A stretch of DNA of 64,000 nucleotides from Mycolicibacterium pulveris (GTDB lineage: Bacteria > Actinomycetota > Actinomycetes > Mycobacteriales > Mycobacteriaceae). The notes below the pieces were generated by a model. It was not told the DNA's origin. It ran no database searches and saw nothing but the letters and a program-made list of their open reading frames with translations. Shown one piece after another: positions 53,779 to 62,997 of this stretch (positions are counted from its first letter, which is position 1; every line of letters begins with the position of its first letter). Location of the stretch: contig NZ_AP022599.1 of the NCBI RefSeq assembly GCF_010725725.1, forward strand, positions 2,480,001-2,544,000, written 5' to 3'. Position numbers and translations under genes: made by a program.

Positions 53779-56700
53779 ATGGGCGACAAAGTGCGAGTAG
53801 ATCCCGCCGTTTCGTCGATCTCGGCGGGTGAGCTGCGCAGGCGCCTGGATGGGCTGACCGTTCGCGACGCCGCCCGGTTCGGGCGTCGCCTGCGGCAGCT
53901 ACGTGGGGCGAGCCCGGAGAAGATCGCCAAACTCGCCGAACAGATCGCCGCCGCCGAAGCGCTGGTGGCCACCCGGGCGGCGGCGGTGCCCGCGATCACC
54001 TACCCCGACCTTCCGGTCAGCGAGCGCCGCGCCGAGATCGCCGAGGCCATCACCGCCAACCAGGTGGTCGTCGTCGCGGGGGAGACCGGCTCCGGCAAGA
54101 CCACCCAGCTGCCCAAGATCTGCCTGGAGCTGGGCCGCGGGGTGCGCGGCACGATCGGGCACACCCAGCCGCGGCGGCTGGCCGCGCGCACCGTCGCCCA
54201 GCGCATCGCCGACGAACTGGGCAGCCCGCTCGGCGACGCGATCGGTTACACGGTCCGTTTCACCGACCAGATCAGCGACCGCACGCTGGTGAAGCTGATG
54301 ACCGACGGCATCCTGCTCGCCGAGATCCAGCGGGACCGCCGCCTGCTGCGCTACGACACGCTCATCCTCGACGAGGCCCACGAGCGCAGCCTCAACATCG
54401 ACTTCCTGCTCGGCTACCTGCGTGAACTCCTGCCGCGGCGACCGGACCTCAAGGTGATCGTCACCTCCGCGACGATCGAGCCCGAACGCTTCGCTGAGCA
54501 TTTCGGTGGTGCCCCGATCGTGGAGGTGTCAGGCCGCACCTACCCGGTCGAGATCCGCTTCCGTCCGCTGGAAGTTACAGTGGCGGTTGACGATTCGGAT
54601 GACCCCGACGATCCAGACCACGAGATCGTGCGCACCGAGATCCGTGACCAGACCGACGCGATCGTCGACGCGATCAAGGAGCTGGAGAGCGAATCGCCGG
54701 GCGACGTGCTGGTCTTCCTCTCCGGTGAGCGTGAAATCCGTGACACTGCGGAGGTTCTGCGCGGGGCGTTGAACAACACCGAGGTGCTGCCGCTGTACGC
54801 CCGGTTGCCGACGGCCGAACAGCAGCGGGTGTTTCAGCCCAGCCGCGAGCGTCGCCGCGTGGTGCTCGCGACCAACGTCGCCGAAACCTCGCTGACCGTG
54901 CCCGGGATCCGCTACGTCGTCGACCCTGGCACGGCGCGGATCTCGCGCTACAGCCGACGCACCAAGGTGCAGCGGTTGCCCATCGAGCCGATCTCACAGG
55001 CCTCGGCCGCCCAGCGCGCCGGCCGGTCGGGCCGCACCGCGCCCGGCGTGTGCATCCGGCTGTACTCCGAGCAGGACTTCGCGACGCGGCCGCGCTACAC
55101 CGATCCGGAGATCCTGCGCACCAACCTCGCCGCGGTGATCCTGCAGATGGCCGCACTGAATCTCGGTGACATCCAGACCTTTCCGTTCCTCGACCCACCC
55201 GAGAGCCGCAGCATCCGCGACGGTGTGCTGCTGCTGCAGGAACTCGGCGCCTTCGACAGGGACGGCAGGATCACCGAGATCGGCCGTCGCCTGGCGCAGT
55301 TGCCGGTCGATCCGCGGCTGGGCCGGATGATCCTGCAGGCCGACGCCGAGGGTTGCGTGGCCGAGATCCTGGTGCTGGCCGCGGCGCTGTCGATCCCCGA
55401 CCCGCGCGAGCGCCCGGCCGACCGCGAGGACGCCGCGCGGCAGAAGCACGCCCGCTTCGCCGACGAGCACTCGGATTTCGTGTCCTACCTCAACCTGTGG
55501 CGGTATCTGCGCGAGCAGCGACAGGCACTGTCCGGCAACGCGTTTCGCCGGATGTGTCGCGACGAGTTCCTGCACTACCTGCGGATCCGGGAGTGGCAGG
55601 ACCTGGTGGGGCAGCTGCGCGCCATCGCCCGCGACATGGGAATCAGGGAGTCCGGCGAACCCGCCGACCCCGCGCAGGTGCACGCTGCGCTGCTGGCCGG
55701 GTTGTTGTCGCACGTCGGCCTGCGCGACGACACGAAAGGCCGCGAGTCCCGCGAGTTTCAGGGTGCGCGCAACTCGCGGTTCGTGCTCGCACCGGGTTCG
55801 GTGCTCACCAAACGCCCGCCGCGCTGGGTCGTCGTCGCCGACCTCGTCGAAACCAGCAGGCTCTTCGGACGTATCGCCGCGCGGATCCAGCCCGAGGTCG
55901 TCGAACGGGTCGCCGCGGATCTGGTGCAGCGCAGCTACAGCGAGCCGCACTGGGACACCCAGCGCGGCGCCGTCATGGCCTACGAGCGGGTGACGCTCTA
56001 CGGCCTGCCACTCGCGGCGCGCAGACGCGTCGGATATTCACAGGTGGAACCGGAACTTTCGCGTGAGCTGTTCATCCGCCACGCGCTGGTCGAAGGGGAC
56101 TGGCAGACCCGCCACCACTTCTTCCGCGACAACGCGCGGCTGCGAGAAGAGCTCGAGGAACTCGAGGAGAAGGCGCGACGGCGCGACCTGCTGGTCGGCG
56201 ACGACGAGATCTTCGCCTTCTACGACGCCCGTGTTCCCGCAGACGTGTTGTCGGCGAGGCACTTTGACGCATGGTGGCGAAGACAACGGCACAAGACACC
56301 CGACCTGCTCACCTTTACCCGCGACGACCTGCTGCGCACCGACGACACCGACGAGCAACCCGACGCCTGGCGCGCGGGCGACCTGGCGCTGCCGCTGACC
56401 TACCGCTTCGAGCCCGGTGCCGAGGACGACGGCGTCACCGTGCACGTTCCGGTCGAGGTGCTGGCCCGTCTCGGCGGCGACGAATTCGCCTGGCAAGTAC
56501 CGGCATTCCGGGAGGAGCTGGTCACCGCGCTCATCCGCAGCCTGCCGAAACCGCTGCGCCGCAACTTCGTTCCCGCCCCGGACACCGCCCGCGCGGTGCT
56601 TGCCGCGATCAGCCCAGACGACGGCGCGCTGCTGGAGTCGGTGCAGCGCGAACTGCACCGCCGCACCGGAGTGCTGGTGCCGATCGACGCGTTCGACCTC

Positions 56701-57711
56701 GACAAGCTGCCGTCGCACCTGCGGGTGACGTTCGCCGTCGAATCCCCCGACGGCACCGAACTGTCCCGCGGCAAGGACCTCGAAGTGCTGCAGCACGAAC
56801 TCGCCGGGCCGGCGCGCCGTGCCGTCGCCGACGCGGTCGCCGGGGAACTCGAACGCAGCGGGCTGCGCGGATGGCCCAACGACCTCGACGAGCTGCCCCG
56901 AACCGTCGAACGCAGCATCGGCGGCCACACCGTGCGGGGCTACCCCGCGTTGGTGGACGCGGGCGCGGCCGTCGACGTGCACGTGTTCGCATCCCCGGCC
57001 GAGCAGGCGAGCGCGATGGGCCCGGGTATTCGTCGGCTGCTGCGGCTCACCGTGCCCACTCCCGTCAAAACTGTGGAGCGCCAACTCGATCCACGCACCC
57101 GCTTGGTGCTCAGCACCAATCCCGACGGCTCGCTGCCAGCGCTGCTCGAGGACTGCGCCGACGCCGCGATCGATGTCATCGCACCGGCACCGGTGTGGAC
57201 CCGCGCGGAGTTCAGCGCCCTGCGTGACCGGGTCGCCCGCGACTTGACGCCCACCACACGCGACATCGTCGCCCGCGTGCACAAGGTGCTCTCCGCCGCG
57301 CACGACGTCGAACGGGCACTGCCCACCGCGCCGACGCCCGCGCAGGCCGACGCGATCGCCGACATTCGCACCCAGCTGGACACCCTGCTGCCCGAGCGGT
57401 TCGTCACCGCCACCGGCGCCGCCCACCTGGCCGACCTCACCCGCTACCTCACCGCGATCGGCAGGCGGTTGGAGCGGCTGCCGCACGCGATCGGCGCCGA
57501 CCGGGAAAAGATGGCCCGGGTACACGCCGTGCAGGACGCCTACGACGACCTCGTCGCCGCGCTGTCACCGGCGCGCGCCGCCGCCGACGTCCGCGACATC
57601 GGCCGCCAGATCGAGGAACTGCGCGTGAGCCTGTGGGCGCAGCAACTCGGCACCCCGCGCCCGGTGAGCGAGCAGCGCATCTACCGCGCGATCGACGAGG
57701 TGCGGCCATGA
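53779..57711 (+). CDS. hrpA: ATP-dependent RNA helicase HrpA
   Basis: A 1310-residue DEAH-box helicase of the long HrpA type. Walker A VVAGETGSGKTTQLPK (about residues 101-116), DEAH box DTLILDEAHERSLN (about 193-206), and SAT motif VTSATIEPERF (about 235) are present, followed by the winged-helix/ratchet region, an OB-like fold, and a long DUF3418-like C-terminal extension (about 660 to end) as in bacterial HrpA. It processes structured mRNA. ATG 53779 has AAGGGG four bases upstream; TTG 53761 is an alternative. No adjacent coupled gene. Confidence 0.93.
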   Translation: MGDKVRVDPAVSSISAGELRRRLDGLTVRDAARFGRRLRQLRGASPEKIAKLAEQIAAAEALVATRAAAVPAITYPDLPVSERRAEIAEAITANQVVVVAGETGSGKTTQLPKICLELGRGVRGTIGHTQPRRLAARTVAQRIADELGSPLGDAIGYTVRFTDQISDRTLVKLMTDGILLAEIQRDRRLLRYDTLILDEAHERSLNIDFLLGYLRELLPRRPDLKVIVTSATIEPERFAEHFGGAPIVEVSGRTYPVEIRFRPLEVTVAVDDSDDPDDPDHEIVRTEIRDQTDAIVDAIKELESESPGDVLVFLSGEREIRDTAEVLRGALNNTEVLPLYARLPTAEQQRVFQPSRERRRVVLATNVAETSLTVPGIRYVVDPGTARISRYSRRTKVQRLPIEPISQASAAQRAGRSGRTAPGVCIRLYSEQDFATRPRYTDPEILRTNLAAVILQMAALNLGDIQTFPFLDPPESRSIRDGVLLLQELGAFDRDGRITEIGRRLAQLPVDPRLGRMILQADAEGCVAEILVLAAALSIPDPRERPADREDAARQKHARFADEHSDFVSYLNLWRYLREQRQALSGNAFRRMCRDEFLHYLRIREWQDLVGQLRAIARDMGIRESGEPADPAQVHAALLAGLLSHVGLRDDTKGRESREFQGARNSRFVLAPGSVLTKRPPRWVVVADLVETSRLFGRIAARIQPEVVERVAADLVQRSYSEPHWDTQRGAVMAYERVTLYGLPLAARRRVGYSQVEPELSRELFIRHALVEGDWQTRHHFFRDNARLREELEELEEKARRRDLLVGDDEIFAFYDARVPADVLSARHFDAWWRRQRHKTPDLLTFTRDDLLRTDDTDEQPDAWRAGDLALPLTYRFEPGAEDDGVTVHVPVEVLARLGGDEFAWQVPAFREELVTALIRSLPKPLRRNFVPAPDTARAVLAAISPDDGALLESVQRELHRRTGVLVPIDAFDLDKLPSHLRVTFAVESPDGTELSRGKDLEVLQHELAGPARRAVADAVAGELERSGLRGWPNDLDELPRTVERSIGGHTVRGYPALVDAGAAVDVHVFASPAEQASAMGPGIRRLLRLTVPTPVKTVERQLDPRTRLVLSTNPDGSLPALLEDCADAAIDVIAPAPVWTRAEFSALRDRVARDLTPTTRDIVARVHKVLSAAHDVERALPTAPTPAQADAIADIRTQLDTLLPERFVTATGAAHLADLTRYLTAIGRRLERLPHAIGADREKMARVHAVQDAYDDLVAALSPARAAADVRDIGRQIEELRVSLWAQQLGTPRPVSEQRIYRAIDEVRP

Positions 57712-57763
57712 GACCGACCTTTCCCGTACGCGACAGCCACCGCTGCGGTAGGTATTAGCTCCT

Positions 57764-58576
57764 ATGCGCGCATCCGACACCGCACGCCGGCTCGTCACCC
57801 GGCTGGCCACGCTCGTGCTTCTCGTTGCGGCCGGGTGCGGCCCGCTGCCGCACGCCGACAGCCAACCCGCGCCCGACAGCGCCCCCGCCCCGGTGATCAC
57901 CCCCGTCGTGCTCGCGGAGATACCGCACGATCCCGAGGCGTGGACCCAGGGCCTGGAGTTCGACGGGTCCGCGCTGTGGGAGGGCACCGGGATCGCGGGC
58001 AAGTCACAGCTCCGCCAGCTCGACCCCGCCACCGGCGCGCTGCTACGCGCGGCGCCCGCGCCCCACGACTACTACGGCGAGGGCATCACCGTCGTCGGCG
58101 ACCGCATCTGGGAACTGACCTGGCGTGACGGTGTGGCGGTCGAATGGGACAAGGCCACGCTGACGCCGGTTCGGGAGGCGCCCGTCGACGGCGAAGGGTG
58201 GGGGCTGTGCCACGACGGCGAACGCTTCGTCCGCAGCGACGGAACCGACCGGCTGCGGTTTCACGACCCGGTGACGTTCGCCGAAACCGGTTCGGTCACC
58301 GTCACGCGCGACGGGATCCCTCAGGCCGCTCTCAACGAGTTGGAGTGCGTCGACGGGCAGGTCTGGGCCAACGTCTGGAAGACCGACACGATCGTGCGCA
58401 TCGATCCGTCGTCGGGCAAGGTCAACACGGTGGTCGACGCCGCGGGGCTCTGGCCGGGGCAGGCAGGCGACAGCGTCCGGGTGCTCAACGGCATCGCCCA
58501 CCTGGGCGCCGACGAGTACCTGCTGACCGGCAAGAAATGGCCGTCGATGTACCGGGTGCGCCTCGAGGCACGGTGA
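57764..58576 (+). CDS. Glutaminyl-peptide cyclotransferase-like lipoprotein
   Basis: A 270-residue lipoprotein: the lipobox LVAAGC (Cys25) marks lipid attachment. The rest is a five-bladed beta-propeller matching plant-type/bacterial glutaminyl cyclotransferases, with PEAWTQGLEFDGSALWEGTG (about residues 57-76), YYGEGITVVGDRIWELTW (about 102-119), the NELECVDGQVWANVW segment (about 191-205) and VLNGIAHL (about 241). It would convert N-terminal Gln to pyroglutamate on exported proteins. Convergent with the serine hydrolase gene, ten bases between stops. Confidence 0.87.
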   Translation: MRASDTARRLVTRLATLVLLVAAGCGPLPHADSQPAPDSAPAPVITPVVLAEIPHDPEAWTQGLEFDGSALWEGTGIAGKSQLRQLDPATGALLRAAPAPHDYYGEGITVVGDRIWELTWRDGVAVEWDKATLTPVREAPVDGEGWGLCHDGERFVRSDGTDRLRFHDPVTFAETGSVTVTRDGIPQAALNELECVDGQVWANVWKTDTIVRIDPSSGKVNTVVDAAGLWPGQAGDSVRVLNGIAHLGADEYLLTGKKWPSMYRVRLEAR

Positions 58577-58586
58577 GCCTGCCGTG

Positions 58587-59822
58587 TCAGCGACGCGGGA
58601 TCTCGGTGGTGATCCGATCCAACAGTGCGCCATAGCGTTTGGCCTCGCGGTGCGGCCCGGGCTTTCCGCTGCTGATCAGCCCCGCGGCCAAGCCGCGCTG
58701 CGGATCGGCCCACACCGCGATGTTGGTCAACCCGGTATGGCCGAACGCCGCGGGCGCATTCCGCCCGAACGGTCCGAACCGCTTCGACCCCAGCATGTAC
58801 CCCGTCCCCCACCGCAGCGGGGCCAGGCCGACCGCGACATCGGGCCGCAATCGCCGGCACTCGGCCGTCGCCGCCCGCAACGTCTCCGGCCGCATCACCC
58901 GGACCCCGTCGAGTTCCCCACCGCGCCGCAGTAATTCGGCGAACCGCGACAGCTCGAACGCCGTCGACACCGTGTTCGACGACGGCAGCACGCTGGTCAG
59001 ATAGCGCGGCGAATTCGAGAACGGGATGATCTTGTCCAGCGAACCGCCGACCGCCCACCGGAACACCGTGGCGCCCGGCTCGGGTAGCGGCTTACCGGTG
59101 GCGTGGCTGGGCGCCACCTTCGCCACATCCTCCGGTGCCACACCGTAATTCGTCCACCGGAAGCCGAGCGGCTCGAGAATCTCGGTGGCCAGGATGTCGC
59201 GGATGTTTCGGCCCGCCGCGGCGCCGACGATCTCGCGGATCAGCGGACCCCACGTCAGGCCGTGGTACACGTGCACCAGCCCGGGCCGGTACAGCGGCTT
59301 GAGCTCGCTGAGCTGGGCGACGGTGTACTCGCTGTCGTCCATGCGGTTCAGGTCCGGCCGCGGCCCCCGATGAATGGGAATACCCGCGCTGTGCGTCATC
59401 ACGTGCCGGATGGTGGTGCGGTGCTTGCCGTGGCTGGTGTAGCCGGGCAGGTAGTCGCAGACCCGGTCGTCGAGCGAGAAGTAGCCGCGTTCGACGAGCA
59501 TGTGCACGACCGTGGAGGTGATCGCCTTGGCCGCCGAGTACGCGCAGAACGGCGTTTCCGTTGTGACGGGGATCTTTTCGGTGTCGGGCGGATCGGAGGG
59601 ACCGTTGCCCCAGCCGTGCCCGATCGCGCGGTTGAGCACCACCCTGCCCTTGTGGCGCAGACACAGTTGGATCGCCGGATGCATGCCGGCCTCATACCAG
59701 TGCCGCGCGGTCTGCCAGATCCGTTCGACCGCACCGGGGTCGAGGTCTGAAGGTTCTTCCTCGCCGACGGTCGTGATGGCGTCGAGGTCGGCCGGGATCT
59801 GGACCATGCCGTTTGCGGTCAT
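58587..59822 (-). CDS. Beta-lactamase-family serine hydrolase (LipE-like esterase)
   Basis: A 411-residue class C beta-lactamase/esterase-fold hydrolase. The Ser-x-x-Lys motif is YSAAKAI (about residues 95-101), and the downstream KxG-like and YHG motifs follow near [12 protein letters not shown]. The N terminus has no export signal. Similar mycobacterial proteins (LipE, Rv3775 type) act as esterases. Its ATG overlaps the nitrobindin stop (ATGA, 59819-59822), so the two are coupled. Confidence 0.85.
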   Translation of the reverse strand: MTANGMVQIPADLDAITTVGEEEPSDLDPGAVERIWQTARHWYEAGMHPAIQLCLRHKGRVVLNRAIGHGWGNGPSDPPDTEKIPVTTETPFCAYSAAKAITSTVVHMLVERGYFSLDDRVCDYLPGYTSHGKHRTTIRHVMTHSAGIPIHRGPRPDLNRMDDSEYTVAQLSELKPLYRPGLVHVYHGLTWGPLIREIVGAAAGRNIRDILATEILEPLGFRWTNYGVAPEDVAKVAPSHATGKPLPEPGATVFRWAVGGSLDKIIPFSNSPRYLTSVLPSSNTVSTAFELSRFAELLRRGGELDGVRVMRPETLRAATAECRRLRPDVAVGLAPLRWGTGYMLGSKRFGPFGRNAPAAFGHTGLTNIAVWADPQRGLAAGLISSGKPGPHREAKRYGALLDRITTEIPRR

Positions 59823-60307
59823 CGGCGGCTCCGGTGCAGGGTGGCGCTCAGATGATGTTGCAGAGGCTGTCCGACCGCGGCCATCTGCAGCGTGTAGGTG
59901 AGTTCGTCACCGCGGACGCGCAGGGACCGGGTCAGCGCGGTGACCTCCTTTGCGGTCGAGGTGAGCCCGACAGTCGTCGAGGCAAGCTCGATCTCGAGAT
60001 CGTCGGCGCCGGACCTGACGATGGTGCCCTCCTGGATCTCGGTGATTCCCGTGGGGTGGGCGAGCACCCATTCGGCGCGCCCGGATGACGGTGCCCGCAG
60101 GTACCCGACCTCGGAGTGCAGCGGCCGCCCGTCGGTGTCTGCCGCGGTGCGCTGACGATAAGTGAGAAACGGCTTGCCGACGTGATCGAAGGTGATCTCT
60201 TCGGTGTAGCCGAACGGCTCGATGGTGGGATACTCGCCCGCGCCGTGGCCCGCCCAGGTACCCAGCAGCGGGGCGAGCACGACGAGGTCCGGATGCAGGT
60301 CGGCCAC
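59819..60307 (-). CDS. Nitrobindin/peroxynitrite isomerase-like haem protein
   Basis: A 162-residue protein with the family motif GxWxGxGxGxYP ([12 protein letters not shown], about residues 16-27), the haem-binding beta-barrel signature of nitrobindins (Rv2717c type), which isomerise peroxynitrite to nitrate. A conserved His near the C terminus (LQHHLS) would be the proximal haem ligand region. GTG 60307 is the matching start; the frame extends to 60979 as a shadow. Coupled to the downstream serine hydrolase by overlap. Confidence 0.88.
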   Translation of the reverse strand: MADLHPDLVVLAPLLGTWAGHGAGEYPTIEPFGYTEEITFDHVGKPFLTYRQRTAADTDGRPLHSEVGYLRAPSSGRAEWVLAHPTGITEIQEGTIVRSGADDLEIELASTTVGLTSTAKEVTALTRSLRVRGDELTYTLQMAAVGQPLQHHLSATLHRSRR

Positions 60308-60327
60308 GTGGCCAGGGTACGGCGACG

Positions 60328-60807
60328 TCAGGAGGGGGGTGGGCCGCTGAGAATGCCCGAGCCGATGAACGACCCGAGCTGGCCGAGCAGGTCGTGCGGC
60401 GCGGGCGTCGGCGGCGGTGCGGCGTCGGTGAGTTGCCAGGTCTGGCAGTCGTTCGTGGTGAACGTGGTGTCCTCGGGCTTGATCTGCACCACCTGCGGCT
60501 TCTTGGTCAGCGCGTTGTCGACGAGCTTTCCGTCGCTGGTGCGCTTCCAGTAGCAGACGCCGTCGGTGATGGGGCCGGCCGAGGAGTAGGTGCCCGGCAC
60601 GATGTCGACGCCGACGGTGTACGTGCCGTCGGCCTCGATGGACGATTGCGGGTCGGCAGGCGCCTCGGCGTCCGACGATTCCTCGGGAGCCTCCGTCGGC
60701 GTCGGCGTGGGAGCCGGCTCCGGCTGGGCATGCGCGACGCCGGTGACCACTGAGCCGGCGGCGATGAGGATTGCCGCGGCGAGGGCGGTGAATCGGGTCG
60801 GGCTCAT
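60328..60807 (-). CDS. Exported protein of unknown function
   Basis: A 159-residue protein with a clear signal peptide ([22 protein letters not shown]) cut at about residue 28. A Pro/Thr/Glu-rich linker ([20 protein letters not shown]) leads to a folded part with two Cys (VCYWKR and NDCQTW) and the [18 protein letters not shown] segment. Similar secreted mycobacterial proteins exist without known function. ATG 60807. Confidence 0.75.
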   Translation of the reverse strand: MSPTRFTALAAAILIAAGSVVTGVAHAQPEPAPTPTPTEAPEESSDAEAPADPQSSIEADGTYTVGVDIVPGTYSSAGPITDGVCYWKRTSDGKLVDNALTKKPQVVQIKPEDTTFTTNDCQTWQLTDAAPPPTPAPHDLLGQLGSFIGSGILSGPPPS

Positions 60808-60899
60808 GGGTAGCCAGTCTAGGTGTCGGCGGGAGATGGGAAAACCCGCCGCCACAGCGGGGCTGCGACGGCGGGTCTCCAACAAAGCGGACGCTGGCC

Positions 60900-61298
60900 T
60901 CAGCCGGCCATGAACTCGTTGTAGGCCGAGGCCAGGTCCGGCGGCAGCACCGCGACGTTGCACTTGCTCTGCACCTCACCGATCGGCGCGAGGATGCCGC
61001 GCAGGTCGTAGTACTCCTGCGGGTTGTCGGTGAAGTATCCGCGCAACGTCGCGGACGCGTCGGGACGCGGCTGGTTGAACGCGGTCGTGACGGCCTGGTT
61101 GGCGCCGGGATGGCTGTCCAGGTACGCCCGTGCCGAGCCCGTTACGGAGCTGACCGTGCCGGACACCGCGCTGGCGTTGCATTCCGGCGTGGCCGCCGCC
61201 GACGGCGCGGCGATGGTTGCTGCGGCCAGGCCGCCGAGCACGCTTGCTGCGCATGCGCCGGCGATTCCCCGGCGCGTGCTGATACCACTGAACTTCAT
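60900..61298 (-). CDS. Haemophore-related secreted protein (Rv0203-type)
   Basis: A 132-residue secreted protein. A signal peptide with [19 protein letters not shown] leads to a mature domain with the family pattern [34 protein letters not shown] and a second Cys in [15 protein letters not shown]. This is the small mycobacterial haem-binding (haemophore) fold that shuttles haem for iron uptake. A ribosome site AAAGGAAG precedes ATG 61298. Confidence 0.87.
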   Translation of the reverse strand: MKFSGISTRRGIAGACAASVLGGLAAATIAAPSAAATPECNASAVSGTVSSVTGSARAYLDSHPGANQAVTTAFNQPRPDASATLRGYFTDNPQEYYDLRGILAPIGEVQSKCNVAVLPPDLASAYNEFMAG

Positions 61299-61600
61299 GT
61301 GTTTCTTCCTTTGGATACGTATTCGTCGCTGATTCCCCCGGCCCCGAAAACCAAGGTAGCCGAACGTGAACAGTGCAAATCGGCGTCGTTCGTTCGTTTA
61401 TCGGACAGCCGTCGGCGTTACACCGAATCGGCGTGATCTATACCGCAAAACGAGCCGATTTCGATAAGTGAGCGACCAGAACAGGCGCGCATTCTCAGAA
61501 TTTGCCCACGGGTCTTAAATGATCGTGATGTCGACGGTGACCGAATCGTTATCGAACGCGGTCCGTCCTCGGCGCCCCAGGACCTCTTTAAGGTGGGGCC
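61299..61600. other. Intergenic region between haemophore and rhomboid genes
   Basis: A 302-base gap between divergent genes. It contains no reading frame I trust. It holds the haemophore ribosome site and, near the right end, TAAGGT (61589-61594), a TANNNT element six bases before the rhomboid ATG that overlaps an AAGGTGG ribosome site, so leadered and leaderless starts are both possible. Confidence 0.5.
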
Positions 61601-62449
61601 ATGTCGATCCCCGCGGAGACGCAGACCTGCTACCGGCACCCCGACCGGGTGACCTATGTCCGCTGCTCTCGGTGCAACCGCTACATCTGCCCGGAGTGCA
61701 TGCGCAACGCCGCGGTGGGTCATCAGTGCGTGGACTGCGTGAACATCGGCGCCAAGACGGTCCGGCAGCCGCGGACCCAGTTCGGCGGGCGCCCGTCGGC
61801 CGGGCCGGTCGTCACGTATGTGTTGATCGCCGTCAACGTGGTGATGTTCGTGCTGCAGAACGTGTCGCCGGACCTGCAGCGGGCGCTGGTGATGCACTCG
61901 GGCGCCGTCGCGGGCGGTGACCTGTACCGGTTGTTGACCTCGGCGTTTCTGCACTATGGCCTCACGCACCTGCTGTTCAACATGTGGGCGCTGTATGTGG
62001 TGGGCCCGCCGCTGGAAGCCGCGCTCGGCAGGCTGCGGTTCAGCGGGCTCTACTTCCTCAGCGCGCTGGGTGGATCGGTGCTCGTGTATCTGTTGTCCCC
62101 GGTGACCGCGGCCACCGCCGGCGCGTCCGGGGCGATATTCGGGCTGTTCGGCGCCACGTTCGTGGTGGGCAAACGGCTCAACCTCGACGTCCGCTGGGTG
62201 GTCGCGATCATCGTGCTCAACCTGGTGTTCACGTTCATCATTCCGCTGTTCACCTCGGTCAACATCAGCTGGCAGGGCCACCTGGGCGGGTTGATCACCG
62301 GCGCGGTGGTCGCCGGGGCCTACGCCTATGCGCCACCGAAGACGCGCAACGTGGTGCAGGCCTCGGTCACCGCCGCGCTGCTGCTCTTGTTCGCGGCGCT
62401 GATCTGGTGGCGCACCGAATCCCTGCTGCAGTTGTTCGGGGTGGCCTGA
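61601..62449 (+). CDS. Rhomboid-family intramembrane serine protease
   Basis: A 282-residue protease (Rv0110 type). The N terminus holds a zinc-finger-like stretch with paired Cys/His (CYRHPDRVTYVRC, CNRYICPEC, HQCVDC). Six membrane helices follow, with the catalytic Ser in GASGAIFGLFG (about residues 172-182), the HLLFNMWALYVVGPPLE helix (about 121-137), and the catalytic His in WQGHLGGLITG (about 223-233). It cuts membrane proteins within the bilayer; substrate unknown. Confidence 0.92.
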   Translation: MSIPAETQTCYRHPDRVTYVRCSRCNRYICPECMRNAAVGHQCVDCVNIGAKTVRQPRTQFGGRPSAGPVVTYVLIAVNVVMFVLQNVSPDLQRALVMHSGAVAGGDLYRLLTSAFLHYGLTHLLFNMWALYVVGPPLEAALGRLRFSGLYFLSALGGSVLVYLLSPVTAATAGASGAIFGLFGATFVVGKRLNLDVRWVVAIIVLNLVFTFIIPLFTSVNISWQGHLGGLITGAVVAGAYAYAPPKTRNVVQASVTAALLLLFAALIWWRTESLLQLFGVA

Positions 62450-62519
62450 CCGCGGAACCGTCGCCCGGCGTTTCCCGGAGGATCACCGCGTCGTCACCGC
62501 GACCTGTCAGCGTTGACCC

Positions 62520-62981
62520 GTGTGGGCCGAACCGACGCCCCGTGTTCTCGGGGCGGTCGAGCGGTTTCACCGGTTCTGCGTGCGAGTGGTCGCCTGTCTG
62601 CCGTTCGGGTTGAATTCTGTTGTCGCGCCGACTTTTCTGGGTTTCTGCCTGATCAACGGCTTCACATTCGGGGTCGATTTGGCGTTGTTGACCGGGCTGC
62701 ACGGCGGCCTGGGGGTCGCGCTGCCGGTCGCCTACGCCGGCGCCTTCGCGCTGAGCTACGCCCTGAACCGGGTGTTCAACTTCCGGTCGCACGCCCCGGT
62801 GGGCCCGCAGTTCGCCGGTTACGTCGTGGTCGTGGTGGTCAACTACCTGGCGTTCATCCTCGGGCTGACCAGCGCCCTGACGGCGCTGGGTGTGGAGTAC
62901 CACCTGGCGCGGATCGCGGCAGGCGGCGGCGAGGCGGTGTACATGTACAGCGCGATGCGGTGGCTGATCTTCCGGCGGTAA
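62520..62981 (+). CDS. GtrA-family membrane protein
   Basis: A 153-residue protein with four membrane helices, matching GtrA/DPMS-type flippases (FCLINGFTFGVDLALL, YAGAFALSYALNRVFNFRS, GYVVVVVVNYLAFILGL). The NRVFNFRS loop (about residues 82-89) is the family hallmark. GtrA proteins are linked to flipping of lipid-linked sugars used for arabinogalactan or teichoic-like polymers. GTG 62520 is the likely start. Confidence 0.86.
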   Translation: MWAEPTPRVLGAVERFHRFCVRVVACLPFGLNSVVAPTFLGFCLINGFTFGVDLALLTGLHGGLGVALPVAYAGAFALSYALNRVFNFRSHAPVGPQFAGYVVVVVVNYLAFILGLTSALTALGVEYHLARIAAGGGEAVYMYSAMRWLIFRR

Positions 62982-62997
62982 CCGGCAAGATGGGCCG